From NCBI RefSeq assembly GCF_012034205.1, contig NZ_JAATEM010000020.1, positions 62,001 through 126,000 on the forward strand: a stretch of DNA of 64,000 nucleotides. The letters run 5' to 3'. This document shows, one piece after another, positions 1 through 8,439 of this stretch (positions within the stretch are counted from its first letter, which is position 1; the number at the start of each line of letters is the position of its first letter). Origin of the DNA: Streptomyces composti (GTDB taxonomy: Bacteria; Actinomycetota; Actinomycetes; Streptomycetales; Streptomycetaceae). A program made the translations under genes and the position numbers. Under the pieces are notes generated by a model. The model was not told the DNA's origin. It searched no databases and saw nothing but the letters and a program-made list of their open reading frames with translations.

Positions 1-1589
1 GTGGTGTCGGTGACGCCGAGGGCCGGGGACTCGCGCAGCCGGCGGGCGAAGCCCTCGGGGCCGAGTTCGGTGAGCCGCTGCCGGGAGCCGGCGGGCGGCT
101 GCCCGGTGGGGCGCGGCGGCAGCTTGACCAGCGGGTCGGGCAGGTCGGGCCGCTCGCCGTGCGGCTTGTTCACCGTGACGTCGGCGAGATAGGTGAGCAG
201 CTTGGTGCCGCGGTCGGCGGAGTGACGGGCGGTCAGCAGGTGCGGGCGCTGCTCGATGAAGGAGGTGGTGACGTGTCCCGCCTGGAACTCGGGGTCGTCG
301 AGGACCGCCTGCAGGAACGGGATGTTGGTGGCCACGCCGCGGATGCGGAACTCGGCCACGGCGCGGCGGGCGCGGCCCACGGCGGTGGCGAAGTCGCGCC
401 CGCGGCAGGTGAGCTTGACCAGCATGGAGTCGAAGTGGGCGCTGATCTCGGTGCCGGCGTGGGTGGTGCCGCCGTCCAGGCGGATGCCGGAGCCGCCCGG
501 CGAGCGGTAGGCGCTGATCCGTCCGGTGTCCGGGCGGAAGCCGTTGGCCGGGTCCTCGGTGGTGATGCGGCACTGCAGGGCGGCGCCGCGCAGGGTGATC
601 GACTCCTGGGAGAGCCCGAGGTCGGTGAGGGTCTCACCGGCGGCGATGCGCAGCTGCGACTGGACGAGGTCGACGTCGGTGACCTCCTCGGTGACCGTGT
701 GCTCGACCTGGATACGCGGGTTCATCTCGATGAAGACGTGGTTGCCGTCGCGGTCGAGGAGGAACTCCACGGTGCCGGCGTTGCGGTAGCCGATCTGCCG
801 GGCGAACCGCACGGCGTCGGCGCAGATCCGCTCGCGCAGCTCCGGGTCGAGATCGGGGGCCGGGGCCAGCTCGATGACCTTCTGGTGGCGGCGCTGCACG
901 GAGCAGTCCCGCTCGAAGAGGTGGATGACGTCGCCCTCGCCGTCGGCGAGGATCTGCACCTCGATGTGGCGGGGGTCGACGACGGCCTTCTCCAGGAAGA
1001 CGGTGGGGTCGCCGAAGGCGGAGGCCGCCTCCCGGGACGCCGCCTCGACGGCCTCCCTCAGCTGGGCGGGGTCCTCGACGCGCCGCATGCCGCGCCCGCC
1101 GCCGCCCGCGACCGCCTTGACGAACACCGGGAAACCGATGTCCTCGGCGGCCCGCAGCAGCTCGTCCACGTCCGTGGAGGGCTGGGAGGAGCCGAGGACG
1201 GGGACGCCGGCCTCGCGGGCGGCGGCCACCGCGCGGGCCTTGTTCCCGGTCAGCTCGAGGATGTCGGCGCTGGGCCCGACGAAGGTGATGCCGGCCCGTT
1301 CGCAGGCGCGGGCCAGCTCGGGGTTCTCGGAGAGGAAGCCGTACCCCGGGTAGACGGCGTCGGCTCCGGCGCGGCGCGCGGCGCGGATGATCTCGTCCAC
1401 GGAGAGATACGCGCGCACCGGGTGACCGGGCTCACCGATCTCGTAGGCCTCGTCGGCCTTGAGCCGGTGCAGCGAGTTGCGGTCCTCGTACGGGAAGACA
1501 GCGACGGTACGGGCGCCCAGCTCGTACCCCGCGCGGAACGCCCGGATCGCGATCTCACCGCGGTTGGCGACGAGCACCTTGCGGAACAT
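1..1589 (-). CDS. pyc: Pyruvate carboxylase, N-terminal part (runs off the left edge)
   Basis: Biotin-dependent carboxylation of pyruvate to oxaloacetate (anaplerosis). The visible 529 codons start MFRKVLVANRGEIAIR, the classic opening of a biotin carboxylase domain. They continue through the ATP-grasp glycine-rich loop (KAVAGGGGRGMR), the catalytic ERDCSVQRRHQK segment and EMNPRIQVEHTVTE. After the biotin carboxylase domain the protein reads PPAGSRQRLTELGPEGFA and ends at the window edge in ALGVTDTT. That is the linker and the start of the pyruvate carboxylase carboxyltransferase domain, which rules out acetyl- or propionyl-CoA carboxylase alpha subunits. The carboxyltransferase and biotinyl domains lie outside the window. 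The ATG at 1589 is the natural start because the conserved MFRKV begins there. Confidence 0.95.
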   Translation of the reverse strand, partial: MFRKVLVANRGEIAIRAFRAGYELGARTVAVFPYEDRNSLHRLKADEAYEIGEPGHPVRAYLSVDEIIRAARRAGADAVYPGYGFLSENPELARACERAGITFVGPSADILELTGNKARAVAAAREAGVPVLGSSQPSTDVDELLRAAEDIGFPVFVKAVAGGGGRGMRRVEDPAQLREAVEAASREAASAFGDPTVFLEKAVVDPRHIEVQILADGEGDVIHLFERDCSVQRRHQKVIELAPAPDLDPELRERICADAVRFARQIGYRNAGTVEFLLDRDGNHVFIEMNPRIQVEHTVTEEVTDVDLVQSQLRIAAGETLTDLGLSQESITLRGAALQCRITTEDPANGFRPDTGRISAYRSPGGSGIRLDGGTTHAGTEISAHFDSMLVKLTCRGRDFATAVGRARRAVAEFRIRGVATNIPFLQAVLDDPEFQAGHVTTSFIEQRPHLLTARHSADRGTKLLTYLADVTVNKPHGERPDLPDPLVKLPPRPTGQPPAGSRQRLTELGPEGFARRLRESPALGVTDT

Positions 1590-1679
1590 TGGTGATCCCT
1601 TCAGCCTGCCGGTGACGAAGACCATCGTGTCGGTGGCCGGCCGGATACGCCATGTGAGCCGGGCCACTCCACGAACCGA

Positions 1680-1710
1680 GGGCCGCGGAGGACGTCCTCC
1701 TCCGCGGCCC
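1680..1710 (-). terminator. Hairpin terminator after the subtilisin gene
   Basis: Perfect inverted repeat with 13-bp arms (GGGCCGCGGAGGA) and a 5-nt loop, 22 nt past the protease stop codon and before the pyc start. GC-rich stem-loops without a long U tract are usual terminators in streptomycetes. Confidence 0.7.
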
Positions 1711-1731
1711 CCGGCGGGTGCGTGGCGTGGT

Positions 1732-2937
1732 CTACTCGGTGACCCGCAGCAGCTTGTTGGGGGTTCCGGTGCCCGGGTTGCTGATCTTGTCGGGGGTGGC
1801 CCTCTCGGTCAGCGCCTCGGCCACGGCGTCGGGCGTGGCGCCGGGGTCGGCGGACAGGTACACCGCGGCGGCGCCCGCGACGTGCGGGGAGGCCATGGAG
1901 GTGCCGGAGATGGTCCTGGTGCCGTCGTCGCTGTCGTTCCAGGCGGAGGTGATCTCGGAACCGGGGGCGTAGAGGTCCACGACGGAGCCGTAGTTGGAGA
2001 AGTCGGACTGGGCGTCGTCCTCGGTGCTGGAGGCGACGGTGAGCGCCTCGGGCACGCGGGCGGGCGAGCCCTGGCCGGCGTCGGTGGACTCGTTGCCGGC
2101 GGCGACGGCGAAGGTGATGCCGGAGGCGATGGCCTTGCTGACCGCCGCGTCGAGGGCGGGGTCGGCGGCGCCGCCGAGGCTCATGTTGGCCACGGACGGT
2201 CCCTGGTGGTGCTCGGTGACCCAGTCGATGCCGGCGACGACCTGCTCGGTGGTGCCGGAGCCGTTGTCGTCGAGGACTCTGACGGCCACGATGCGGGCCT
2301 TCTTGGCGACGCCGTGCTGGGCGCCGGCGATGGTGGCGGCGACGTGGGTGCCGTGGCCGTTGCCGTCGTCGGCGGTGTCGTCGTTGTCGACGGCGTCGTA
2401 GCCGTGCTCGGCGCGGCCCTCGAAGTCCTTGTGGGTGACGCGCACCCCGGTGTCGATGACGTAGGCGGTGACGCCCTCACCGGCCTTGTCCGGGTAGGTG
2501 TACTTGTGGTCGCCCGCGGTGTCGGTCTGGTCGACCCGGTCCAGGCCCCAGGACGGGGGGTTGTCCTGGGTGGCGGTGGTGTGCAGGGTGCGGTTGGCGA
2601 CGACGGCGCCGACGGCGGGGTCGGCGGCGAGTCGCTTGGCCTCGGTCTCGGTCAGCCCGGTGGCGGAGAAGCCGTTGACGGCCGAGCCGTAGGTCCGCCG
2701 GAGCTTGCCGCCGTACTCACGGGCCAGCTCCTTCTTCTCGCCGGCGGAGGCCTTCTCGTCGAGGAGCACGATGAAGCTGCCGTCGACGGCGTTCTCTGCG
2801 CCGAGCCCGAGGACGGTGCCCTGGGGAGGTTCGGCGTGGGCCGTCGGCGCGGTGAGGAGCGCCGCGGAGGTCGCGGCGGCCACGGCTATCGCCGCGGTGG
2901 TGAGCTTGCGTGCACCGGTGTGCGTGTGATGCGTCAT
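1732..2937 (-). CDS. Secreted subtilisin-like serine protease (S8) with I9 propeptide
   Basis: Extracellular endopeptidase of 401 aa. Residues 1-35 form a signal peptide (basic start, alanine-rich core, AHA cleavage site). About residues 50-120 are an inhibitor_I9-type propeptide (GSFIVLLDEKAS...). The catalytic domain has the full triad: Asp162 in VIDTG, His195 in GHGTHVA and Ser347 in GTSMASPH. The oxyanion-hole Asn282 lies in AAGN. The domain order and length match the proteinase K/aqualysin group of actinobacterial secreted subtilases, without extra C-terminal domains. It stands alone, between pyc and a degraded region, with its own downstream hairpin. The substrate is probably bulk protein, as for the family; nothing here narrows it. 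Confidence 0.95.
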   Translation of the reverse strand: MTHHTHTGARKLTTAAIAVAAATSAALLTAPTAHAEPPQGTVLGLGAENAVDGSFIVLLDEKASAGEKKELAREYGGKLRRTYGSAVNGFSATGLTETEAKRLAADPAVGAVVANRTLHTTATQDNPPSWGLDRVDQTDTAGDHKYTYPDKAGEGVTAYVIDTGVRVTHKDFEGRAEHGYDAVDNDDTADDGNGHGTHVAATIAGAQHGVAKKARIVAVRVLDDNGSGTTEQVVAGIDWVTEHHQGPSVANMSLGGAADPALDAAVSKAIASGITFAVAAGNESTDAGQGSPARVPEALTVASSTEDDAQSDFSNYGSVVDLYAPGSEITSAWNDSDDGTRTISGTSMASPHVAGAAAVYLSADPGATPDAVAEALTERATPDKISNPGTGTPNKLLRVTE

Positions 2938-3269
2938 GAAGAGGGGTCTCCTCGTCAGTGGGGGGATTCACCTCCGGCGCGGCGAGGCGTCGGAGGATGA
3001 CGAGAAGCGTGGCCACTTGTCGCGACCAGATCAATGCCTCCGCCGGCGGACTGACGCCACATCAGATGCCATCTCCACAAGGTCCGCCCAAAGCCGAGCC
3101 AACCTGTCGGCAAAACCCCTGCTGGCAGGGCTGGTTGAAGATCAAACGAGCGGCTGGGCGAGATTCGTGACCATCCCCTCACCCAACCCTCACGAGCCGG
3201 ACGTTCTCCGTGCCGGAGCCGCTCACGGACGGACGCCGTCCGGCGCGGCCCGCCACGTCCTTCGAGGCG
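2938..3269. other. Intergenic stretch upstream of the protease
   Basis: About 330 bases between the protease start and the end of the amidohydrolase remnant. No convincing coding frame was found. It is slightly less GC-rich than its surroundings and should contain the protease promoter, but I could not pick a clear -35/-10 pair. Confidence 0.4.
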
Positions 3270-3720
3270 TCAGGCGACCACCCGGCCGCGCAGGACGACA
3301 CGGCTCGGGTGGGCGGGCGCCGACGGGTCGGCGGCGGGATCGGTGTCGTGGGCGACGAGGTCCGCCGGTGCCCCGTCCACCAGCCCCGGCAGGCCGAGCC
3401 GGGCGCGTGCGGCCCAGGAGGCCGCGCCGAGCCGCCGCCTCGGCGGGCAGCCCCGCCCTCACGAGCCACTCCGCCTCGGAGGAGACCGTGCCGCAGGGAA
3501 GACTGTCCGTCCCCGCGAGGACCCTGACTCCGGCCTCGTGGGCGGCCCGGACGTCGGGCGGCAGGCCACGCCGGCCGTCCAGCCACGTCGCGACGGGCAC
3601 TCGGCCGCTCCGCGCGCCTGCGGCCGGCGCCCGCGAAGGCAGTGAGGGCCGGCACGAAGGCGGTGCCCTGGGCGGCCATCCGGTCGATCAGTCGGAGAGC
3701 CCTTCCAGCTTCCACAGCAG
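3270..3720 (-). pseudogene. Amidohydrolase (imidazolonepropionase-like) C-terminal remnant, frameshifted
   Basis: The C-terminal part of an amidohydrolase can be followed across three frames. It starts with LIDRMAAQGTAFVPALTAF (about 3690-3640). A second frame continues VPVATWLDGRRGLPPDVRAA and AGVRVLAGTDSLPCGTVSSE, where GTD is the family's metal-ligand Asp motif. A third frame gives ASWAARARLGLPGLVDGAPA and ADLVAHDTDPA and stops at 3270-3272. The breaks are near 3610-3640 and 3420-3432. The N-terminal half, with the first metal-binding HxH, is missing. The upstream end abuts a DUF664 fragment, so a deletion probably joined two genes. No product is expected. Confidence 0.75.
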
Positions 3721-3780
3721 TGCGTCGCGGGCGTCCTGGAGACAGCGGAGAAGGCCGGCCTGAACGCTGGCTTCGGTCAT
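3688..3780 (-). pseudogene. DUF664/DinB-family N-terminal fragment
   Basis: A 30-codon ORF beginning MTEASVQAGLLRCLQDARDA and continuing LLWKLEGLSD, then TGA. This matches the start of DUF664 (mycothiol-dependent DinB-like) proteins, whose first helix reads RDALLWKLEGLSEYDVRRP. It breaks off exactly where amidohydrolase-like sequence begins, so it is the 5' stump of a deleted gene rather than a real small protein. Family assignment rests on this single helix. Confidence 0.6.
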
Positions 3781-3852
3781 GCCGCGCACTCTGCCGTGCG
3801 GCACTGACATCCCGGCAGGCTGCCGGCGAGCGCAGGCCCGGGGTGCCGGGCC

Positions 3853-3869
3853 TAGACTCGGGAAGGGTG
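3853..3869 (+). promoter_or_regulatory. -10 element for a leaderless DUF488 transcript
   Basis: TAGACT (3853-3858, fits TAnnnT) lies 8 nt before the GTG at 3867, and there is no usable ribosome binding site between them. This is the spacing of leaderless actinobacterial mRNAs whose first base is the start codon. No consensus -35 was found. Confidence 0.5.
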
Positions 3870-4391
3870 AACCGGATCTGCACCGTGGGGCACTCGACCC
3901 GGGAGGTCGAGGAGGTGGTGCGGATGCTGCGCCGCAACGACGTCACCTGCCTGGTGGACGTCCGCTCCTACCCGTCCTCGCGGAAGTTCCCGCAGTGGAA
4001 TCGGCAGGCGCTCACCGAGGCGCTGCCCCCGGGCATCGATTACCGCTGGATCCGGGCGCTGGGCGGCCGGCGGCACACTCCGGCGGGTGTGCCCAGTCCC
4101 AACGGGGCCTGGCGGGTCAAGGCGTTCCGGGACTACGCCGACCACATGGCGACCGACGAGTTCCGGGAGGGCCTCGACGAGCTGCTGGAGCTGGCGGTGC
4201 AGGAACGCCCGGCGATCGTGTGCAGCGAGGCGGTGCCCTGGCGGTGCCACCGCCGGCTGATCACCGACGCGCTGATCGTCGCCGGTGCGGAGGTCGTGCA
4301 CATCATGTCCCCGACGGTGACGAAGCCCGCCGTCCTCAGCGAGCACGCGCGGCTGCGGGACGGGCACCTGGTCTACCCGCCGCCTTCCTGA
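3867..4391 (+). CDS. DUF488 family protein
   Basis: A 174-aa cytosolic protein of the DUF488 family. It shows the family signature: an N-terminal TVGHSTREVEEVVRMLRRND, then LVDVRSYPSSRKFPQWN, YRWIRALGGRR, and a C-terminal PAIVCSEAVPWRCHRRLI containing the conserved Cys and the CHR motif. The biochemical role of the family is not firmly established. The start at 3867 is chosen because the conserved region begins at residue 4 and a -10 box lies directly upstream. An in-frame extension further upstream has no similarity and runs through the pseudogene area on the other strand. Confidence 0.85.
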   Translation: MNRICTVGHSTREVEEVVRMLRRNDVTCLVDVRSYPSSRKFPQWNRQALTEALPPGIDYRWIRALGGRRHTPAGVPSPNGAWRVKAFRDYADHMATDEFREGLDELLELAVQERPAIVCSEAVPWRCHRRLITDALIVAGAEVVHIMSPTVTKPAVLSEHARLRDGHLVYPPPS

Positions 4392-4531
4392 CCGGGTACG
4401 GGAGTGCTCCGTGGCCGTGGTCGCGGAGGACGGCGCCGGAGTCGCGGACACGCGGAAACGGTGGTTGCCTGGGGCTGGTCGGATGCCGCCGGGCACGGCG
4501 GTGCACGTTCACCTCAGCGCAGGAGGCCGGT

Positions 4532-4609
4532 ATGTCCTCGAAGCGACGCCGCAAGAAGAAGGCACGCCGCAAGCACGCCGCCAACCACGGCAAGCGGCCC
4601 CAGTCCTGA
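4532..4609 (+). CDS. Tiny basic protein, 50S ribosomal protein bL37-like
   Basis: A 25-aa, extremely basic peptide: MSSKRRRKKKARRKHAANHG followed by KRPQS. A perfect AGGAGG Shine-Dalgarno sits at 4521-4526, 5 nt before the ATG. The C-terminal ANHGKRP matches the mycobacterial ribosomal protein bL37, a 20-odd residue component of the 50S subunit, as I recall it. Its size, charge and strong RBS support a genuine ribosomal micro-protein. It lies alone between the DUF488 gene and a TetR remnant, so context adds nothing. The assignment rests on a short motif only. Confidence 0.75.
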   Translation: MSSKRRRKKKARRKHAANHGKRPQS

Positions 4610-4649
4610 GGGCGGGGGCCGCGTCGCCGCGGTCCCGCCGCCCCTCCTC

Positions 4650-5180
4650 TGCCGGAGCAGCCGGCCGCGGGTCGTCTCCATGACCTCGGACCGGCTGCGC
4701 GAGCCGTGTTCGGCCGCGATGCAGTGCCGGCCGACGCGCAGCGAGAAGGCCAGCGGACAGTGGACCTCCACGTCGTCGGGGTCGGCGCAGAACTCGGAAG
4801 AGGCCGCGCGGGTAGGCCATGCGCCGGGTTGTCCACCCGCCGGAGGCGTCCGGCTACGGACGCATCGCGGCGGGCCCCGTCACGGACGGCGGGTTCCACC
4901 GGCACGCCGGTGACCGTCTCCTCGGTGGAGGAGGCGATGGTGAACAGCCTCTCCGGCTTGCCCCGTGCGTCCCCGCCCCCGCTCTCGGTCTGCTCGATCA
5001 CGTCGTCGGTGACCGCACGCTCCCAGGTGTCGAGCATCTCGGTGAGCAGCGCCTCCCGGGCGCGGAAGCACCCGGGGAAGCCGCCCTCGGTGACGCCGAG
5101 CGGCCGGGCCGGCGCCTCGATGCGCACGGCGTCCGGGCCGCCGGCGGTCAGCGCCCGCAGTCCCGCCTCGATCCCCACTG
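4650..5180 (-). pseudogene. TetR-family regulator remnant with two frameshifts
   Basis: Read from 5180 leftward: IEAGLRALTAGGPDAVRIEA and LGVTEGGFPGCFRAREALLT are a degraded TetR helix-turn-helix (the usual text is LGVTKGGFYGYFRDREALL). Then come EMLDTWERAVTDDVIEQTES and LFTIASSTEETVTGVPVEPA. The frame breaks near 4820 (VDN/RMAYPRGLF) and again near 4797. The C-terminal part EVHCPLAFSLRVGRHCIAAE then reads in a third frame. The DNA-binding helix carries unusual Pro and Cys replacements and the N-terminus is replaced by unrelated sequence. I judge it non-functional. Confidence 0.7.
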
Positions 5181-5332
5181 CTCCGGGCCATGGGCAGGCA
5201 GCGGCAGGCCACGGCAGGCCGGCGCAGGAGCGGTGGTGTGAGCCCGTCGGTGTGAACACCGGATCCTGAGCCCGGCGGCGTCACCCCGGGGGACGAGGTG
5301 CCGGCGCGGACGGGCGCCTCCGCTCCGGCCGG

Positions 5333-5905
5333 TCAGCGCAGATCGCGCCGCATCAGGATCCTCGGGTGACCGGCGAGTACCGAGGTGGTGTCGGCGGCGT
5401 GCACGAAGCCGGCCCGCTCGAAGTTCTTGCGGAGCCCCGCGTACGCCATCGTCAGGTCGACCTTCGCGTCGCCGTTGTCGAGCGGATACGCCTCGACCAC
5501 CGGGGCGCCGTGGCTGCGGGCGAACTCGACCGCACCGGCGATCAGCGCATGCGAGATGCCCTGCTTGCGGTGGCCGGGGCGGACGCGGATGCACCACAGG
5601 GACCACACCGGCAGGTCGTCCAGGTGCGGGATCTTGCGATTGCGGGCGAAGGAGGTCTCGGACCGGGGGGCCACCGCCGCCCAGCCGACCGGCTCGTCGC
5701 CGTCGTAGGCGAGGACCCCGGGCGCAGGCTCCGTGGCGCACAGCTTGCGCACGTACTCGCCGCGGGCGGGCCCGCGCAGCTCGTTGTTGAGCTTGGACGG
5801 GATGCGGTAGCTCAGGCACCAGCAGACGTTGGCCGTCGGCGACTTCGGGCCGAGCACGGCACGTACGTCCTCGAAGACCGTGGCCGGGCGGACATCGATG
5901 CTCAT
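5333..5905 (-). CDS. GNAT family N-acetyltransferase
   Basis: A 190-aa putative acetyl-CoA-dependent N-acetyltransferase. The GNAT core is visible: WSLWCIRVRPGHRKQGISHA contains beta-4 and the acetyl-CoA pyrophosphate loop (RxGHRKQG, matching R/Q-x-x-G-x-G/A). VVEAYPLDNG and the C-terminal RKNFERAGFVHAADTTSVLA form the beta-5 to alpha-4 region. The N-terminal half has NVCWCLSYRI, typical of a streptomycete GNAT subgroup of unknown substrate. It is monocistronic, between the TetR remnant and the flavin monooxygenase on the same strand, with 91 nt to the latter. Confidence 0.85.
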   Translation of the reverse strand: MSIDVRPATVFEDVRAVLGPKSPTANVCWCLSYRIPSKLNNELRGPARGEYVRKLCATEPAPGVLAYDGDEPVGWAAVAPRSETSFARNRKIPHLDDLPVWSLWCIRVRPGHRKQGISHALIAGAVEFARSHGAPVVEAYPLDNGDAKVDLTMAYAGLRKNFERAGFVHAADTTSVLAGHPRILMRRDLR

Positions 5906-5996
5906 GGCACCACGATGGCACGACGTCGGGCCCGATGCCGTCCCGAACGGCGGACTGCCTCCTGCCGTCCACCCAACGTCCGCGGGCCGGGCTCCC

Positions 5997-7316
5997 TCAC
6001 CCCGCGTCCACCTCGGTCCCGGCGCTCAGCACCTCGCGCAACTCCCCCAGGTACGGGCCCACATCGACCTGGATGGAAGCGCCCTGGGTGAGGCCGTAGC
6101 GCTCGGCGATGGAGGCGTGGTACGCGGCGATCTCCTCGCGCATCTCCTCCGGCGAGGGCAGCACGGCCTCGCCCCGCACGATCCGCGTCACCCACTGGGC
6201 CTGCGCCTCCACCAGCCGCGTGATCGCGCCCACCGGGCGGACCAGGCCGACGAAGTACAGGCCGGGCCGGTCCGGCGCGACGACCCGCCGGTACAGCTCG
6301 ACCGGGCCGTCCGGGGCGGCCGGGCAGCCGGCCGGCAGGAACGGGTACGCCATCCGGTAGCCGGTGCAGTACACCACGGCGTCCGCCTCCGCGGACGTGC
6401 CGTCGGTGAAGACCACCCGGCCGCCGTCGAAGGATCCGATGGCCGGTTTCGGCGTCACCCGGCCGTGCCGGATGCGGCTGAGGATCTCGTCGGAGATCGT
6501 CACGGCGGAGGAGAAGATCGGGTGGTCCGGCTCGGGCAGCCCGTAGTCCGAGAGCCGGCCGCGGGCCACCAGCAGCGCCTGCTCCACGAAGCGGCGCTTC
6601 TGGGCCAGCGTCATCTCGTTCCACCACGGGGTGTCGGCGATCTCGTCCAGGGACATGCCGAACAGCTGCTTGGGCACGACGTGCAGCCCGCGGCGCACGG
6701 ACAGATACGTCTGCTCCGCGTGGCGGGAGAGATCGGCGGCGATGTCCACCGCGGAGGCGCCCAGGCCCACCACGATCACGCGCCGGCCGGTGAAGTCGCT
6801 GCCGTCGCGGTAGTCGAGGGAGTGCAGGACACGGCCGGTGAACCCGTCCGCGCCGGCGGGGAGCGGATCGGGCAGCGACGGTTCCGTGTGGTGCCCGGAG
6901 GCGACGATCACGTGCTCGAAGCGCCGGGCCGCCACGGCGCCCTCGGCGTCCCGGCTCACCACCGTCCAGGTGCCGTCGGCCTCCTGGTCGGCGGAGACCA
7001 CCTCGGTGCGCAGCTCCACACGGTCCAGCACGCCCGCCCACTCGGCGAACGACCGCAGATAGGCGGCCATGTCGCGGTGGCTGGGATAGAGCGGATACGA
7101 GTCCGGCATCGGGAAGTCGCGGTACCCCGTGAGCTGCTTGGCCGTGTTGAGGTGGAGGGAGAGATAGCCGGGGCCCCGCTCCCCCGCCTGCGGCCTGCGC
7201 CAGATGCCGCCGACGCCGGGCGACTTCTCCAGGCAGACGAAATCGGTACCGGCCTCCTTCAGGGCATGTGCCACCGCAAGCCCCGACAGCCCCGCCCCGA
7301 TCACGCAGACCCGCAC
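5997..7316 (-). CDS. Flavin-containing monooxygenase
   Basis: A 439-aa FAD/NADPH-dependent monooxygenase of the FMO/Baeyer-Villiger class. The N-terminal FAD Rossmann motif is [17 protein letters not shown] at about residues 7-23. A second Rossmann motif, [17 protein letters not shown], binds NADPH at about residues 180-196. The FMO-type lead-in [14 protein letters not shown] and the C-terminal [16 protein letters not shown] (ATGY-like motif) are present. The start is the GTG at 7316 because the FAD motif follows immediately; longer in-frame extensions are GC-rich noise. The substrate could be an amine, sulfide or ketone; it is not predictable here, and no biosynthetic neighbours are present. 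Confidence 0.9.
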   Translation of the reverse strand: MRVCVIGAGLSGLAVAHALKEAGTDFVCLEKSPGVGGIWRRPQAGERGPGYLSLHLNTAKQLTGYRDFPMPDSYPLYPSHRDMAAYLRSFAEWAGVLDRVELRTEVVSADQEADGTWTVVSRDAEGAVAARRFEHVIVASGHHTEPSLPDPLPAGADGFTGRVLHSLDYRDGSDFTGRRVIVVGLGASAVDIAADLSRHAEQTYLSVRRGLHVVPKQLFGMSLDEIADTPWWNEMTLAQKRRFVEQALLVARGRLSDYGLPEPDHPIFSSAVTISDEILSRIRHGRVTPKPAIGSFDGGRVVFTDGTSAEADAVVYCTGYRMAYPFLPAGCPAAPDGPVELYRRVVAPDRPGLYFVGLVRPVGAITRLVEAQAQWVTRIVRGEAVLPSPEEMREEIAAYHASIAERYGLTQGASIQVDVGPYLGELREVLSAGTEVDAG

Positions 7317-7437
7317 GTCCCACTCCCCACAGCCACGACTTGCCTCCCGGTCGGCCACTCGCTCCCGGGTCAGCCTTTGCCTGCCCAGCGGAAACACGCC
7401 GCACACCAGTACCCGTGCCGAACAGGCGTGGCGCTCG

Positions 7438-8439
7438 TCACGGTCCGGCCTGCGGGCGGGTCGCGGCGTCCGGGCCGTCGCCCCGGCCCTCGTCGTCCGG
7501 GTCCGCCGGGGCACGGTCGGGCCACACGCCCACATGGTCCGGCTCCGGGGTGAGGCGCACCCTGCCGCGCAGGCCGTACCGCTCCACGTAGTCGCGGGGC
7601 AGCTGGAGGCGTCCGGCCCGGTCCAGGACGGTGAACTCCTCGGACGCGGCGGCGCCGGGGCCACGCAGCGTCTCGGTGGAGGTGCGGCCGTCACGGATCC
7701 GCACGGTGCGGCGGACCTGGCCGGAGACGAGCGGGTCATGAGTGACGATCAGGACCGTCGCACCGAGCTGCTCGTTGGCGCGGCGCAGCGCCTCGAGGAC
7801 CAGCTCGCCGCCGGCGGTGTCGAGTTCGCCGGTGGGCTCGTCGGCGAGCAGGACGCGCGGGCTGTTGGCGGCGGCCACCGCCACGGCCACCCGCTGCTGT
7901 TCCCCGCCGGAGAGCTGCGCGGGCAGCCGGTGCCGGCAGTGTGCGACGCCGAGCATGTCCAGGAGTTCCGCGGCCCGGTCGCGGCGCTTGCGGCGCGGTG
8001 TGCGGGTGTACTTCATCGGCAGGGCGACGTTCTCCTCGGCCGTGAGGTACGGCACCAGGTTGCGTCCGGTCTGCTGCCGGACGAAGCCGACGGTGCGCCG
8101 CCGGTAGTCGAGGCGTTCGCGGCGGCCCAGCGCCAGCAGGTCGTGTCCGGCGACACGGACGCGGCCTGCCGTGGGCAGGTCGAGGCCGGAGAGGATGGAC
8201 AGCAGGGTCGACTTGCCGGAGCCGGAGGCGCCGACGAGCGCCGTGCACTCGCCCTCCTCGACGACGAGGTCGAGCCCTTGGAGGGCCTGCACCTCCACTC
8301 CTTCGGTGCGGTAGACGCGGACCAGGTTGTCGCAGACGATCAGGCCCGCGTCGGGCAGGGGCCGGCGGGCCGCACGGGCCCGCTCCTCCAGCCGGCGCAG
8401 GCCGGTCGCGCCGGTCGCCTCGGGTTCGCTCACGCTCAC
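7438..8439 (-). CDS. ABC transporter ATP-binding protein (MacB/LolD type)
   Basis: A 333-aa nucleotide-binding subunit that would power the two FtsX-like permeases encoded just upstream. It has Walker [11 protein letters not shown]-loop [17 protein letters not shown], signature LSGGEQQR, Walker [13 protein letters not shown] and H-loop VTHD. The C-terminus (about residues 255-333) adds a [20 protein letters not shown] segment, an AbrB-like [12 protein letters not shown] text found in actinobacterial members of this group. The GTG at 8439 overlaps the permease stop as GTGA and a GGAGG lies just upstream, so the two are translationally coupled. Confidence 0.9.
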   Translation of the reverse strand: MSVSEPEATGATGLRRLEERARAARRPLPDAGLIVCDNLVRVYRTEGVEVQALQGLDLVVEEGECTALVGASGSGKSTLLSILSGLDLPTAGRVRVAGHDLLALGRRERLDYRRRTVGFVRQQTGRNLVPYLTAEENVALPMKYTRTPRRKRRDRAAELLDMLGVAHCRHRLPAQLSGGEQQRVAVAVAAANSPRVLLADEPTGELDTAGGELVLEALRRANEQLGATVLIVTHDPLVSGQVRRTVRIRDGRTSTETLRGPGAAASEEFTVLDRAGRLQLPRDYVERYGLRGRVRLTPEPDHVGVWPDRAPADPDDEGRGDGPDAATRPQAGP

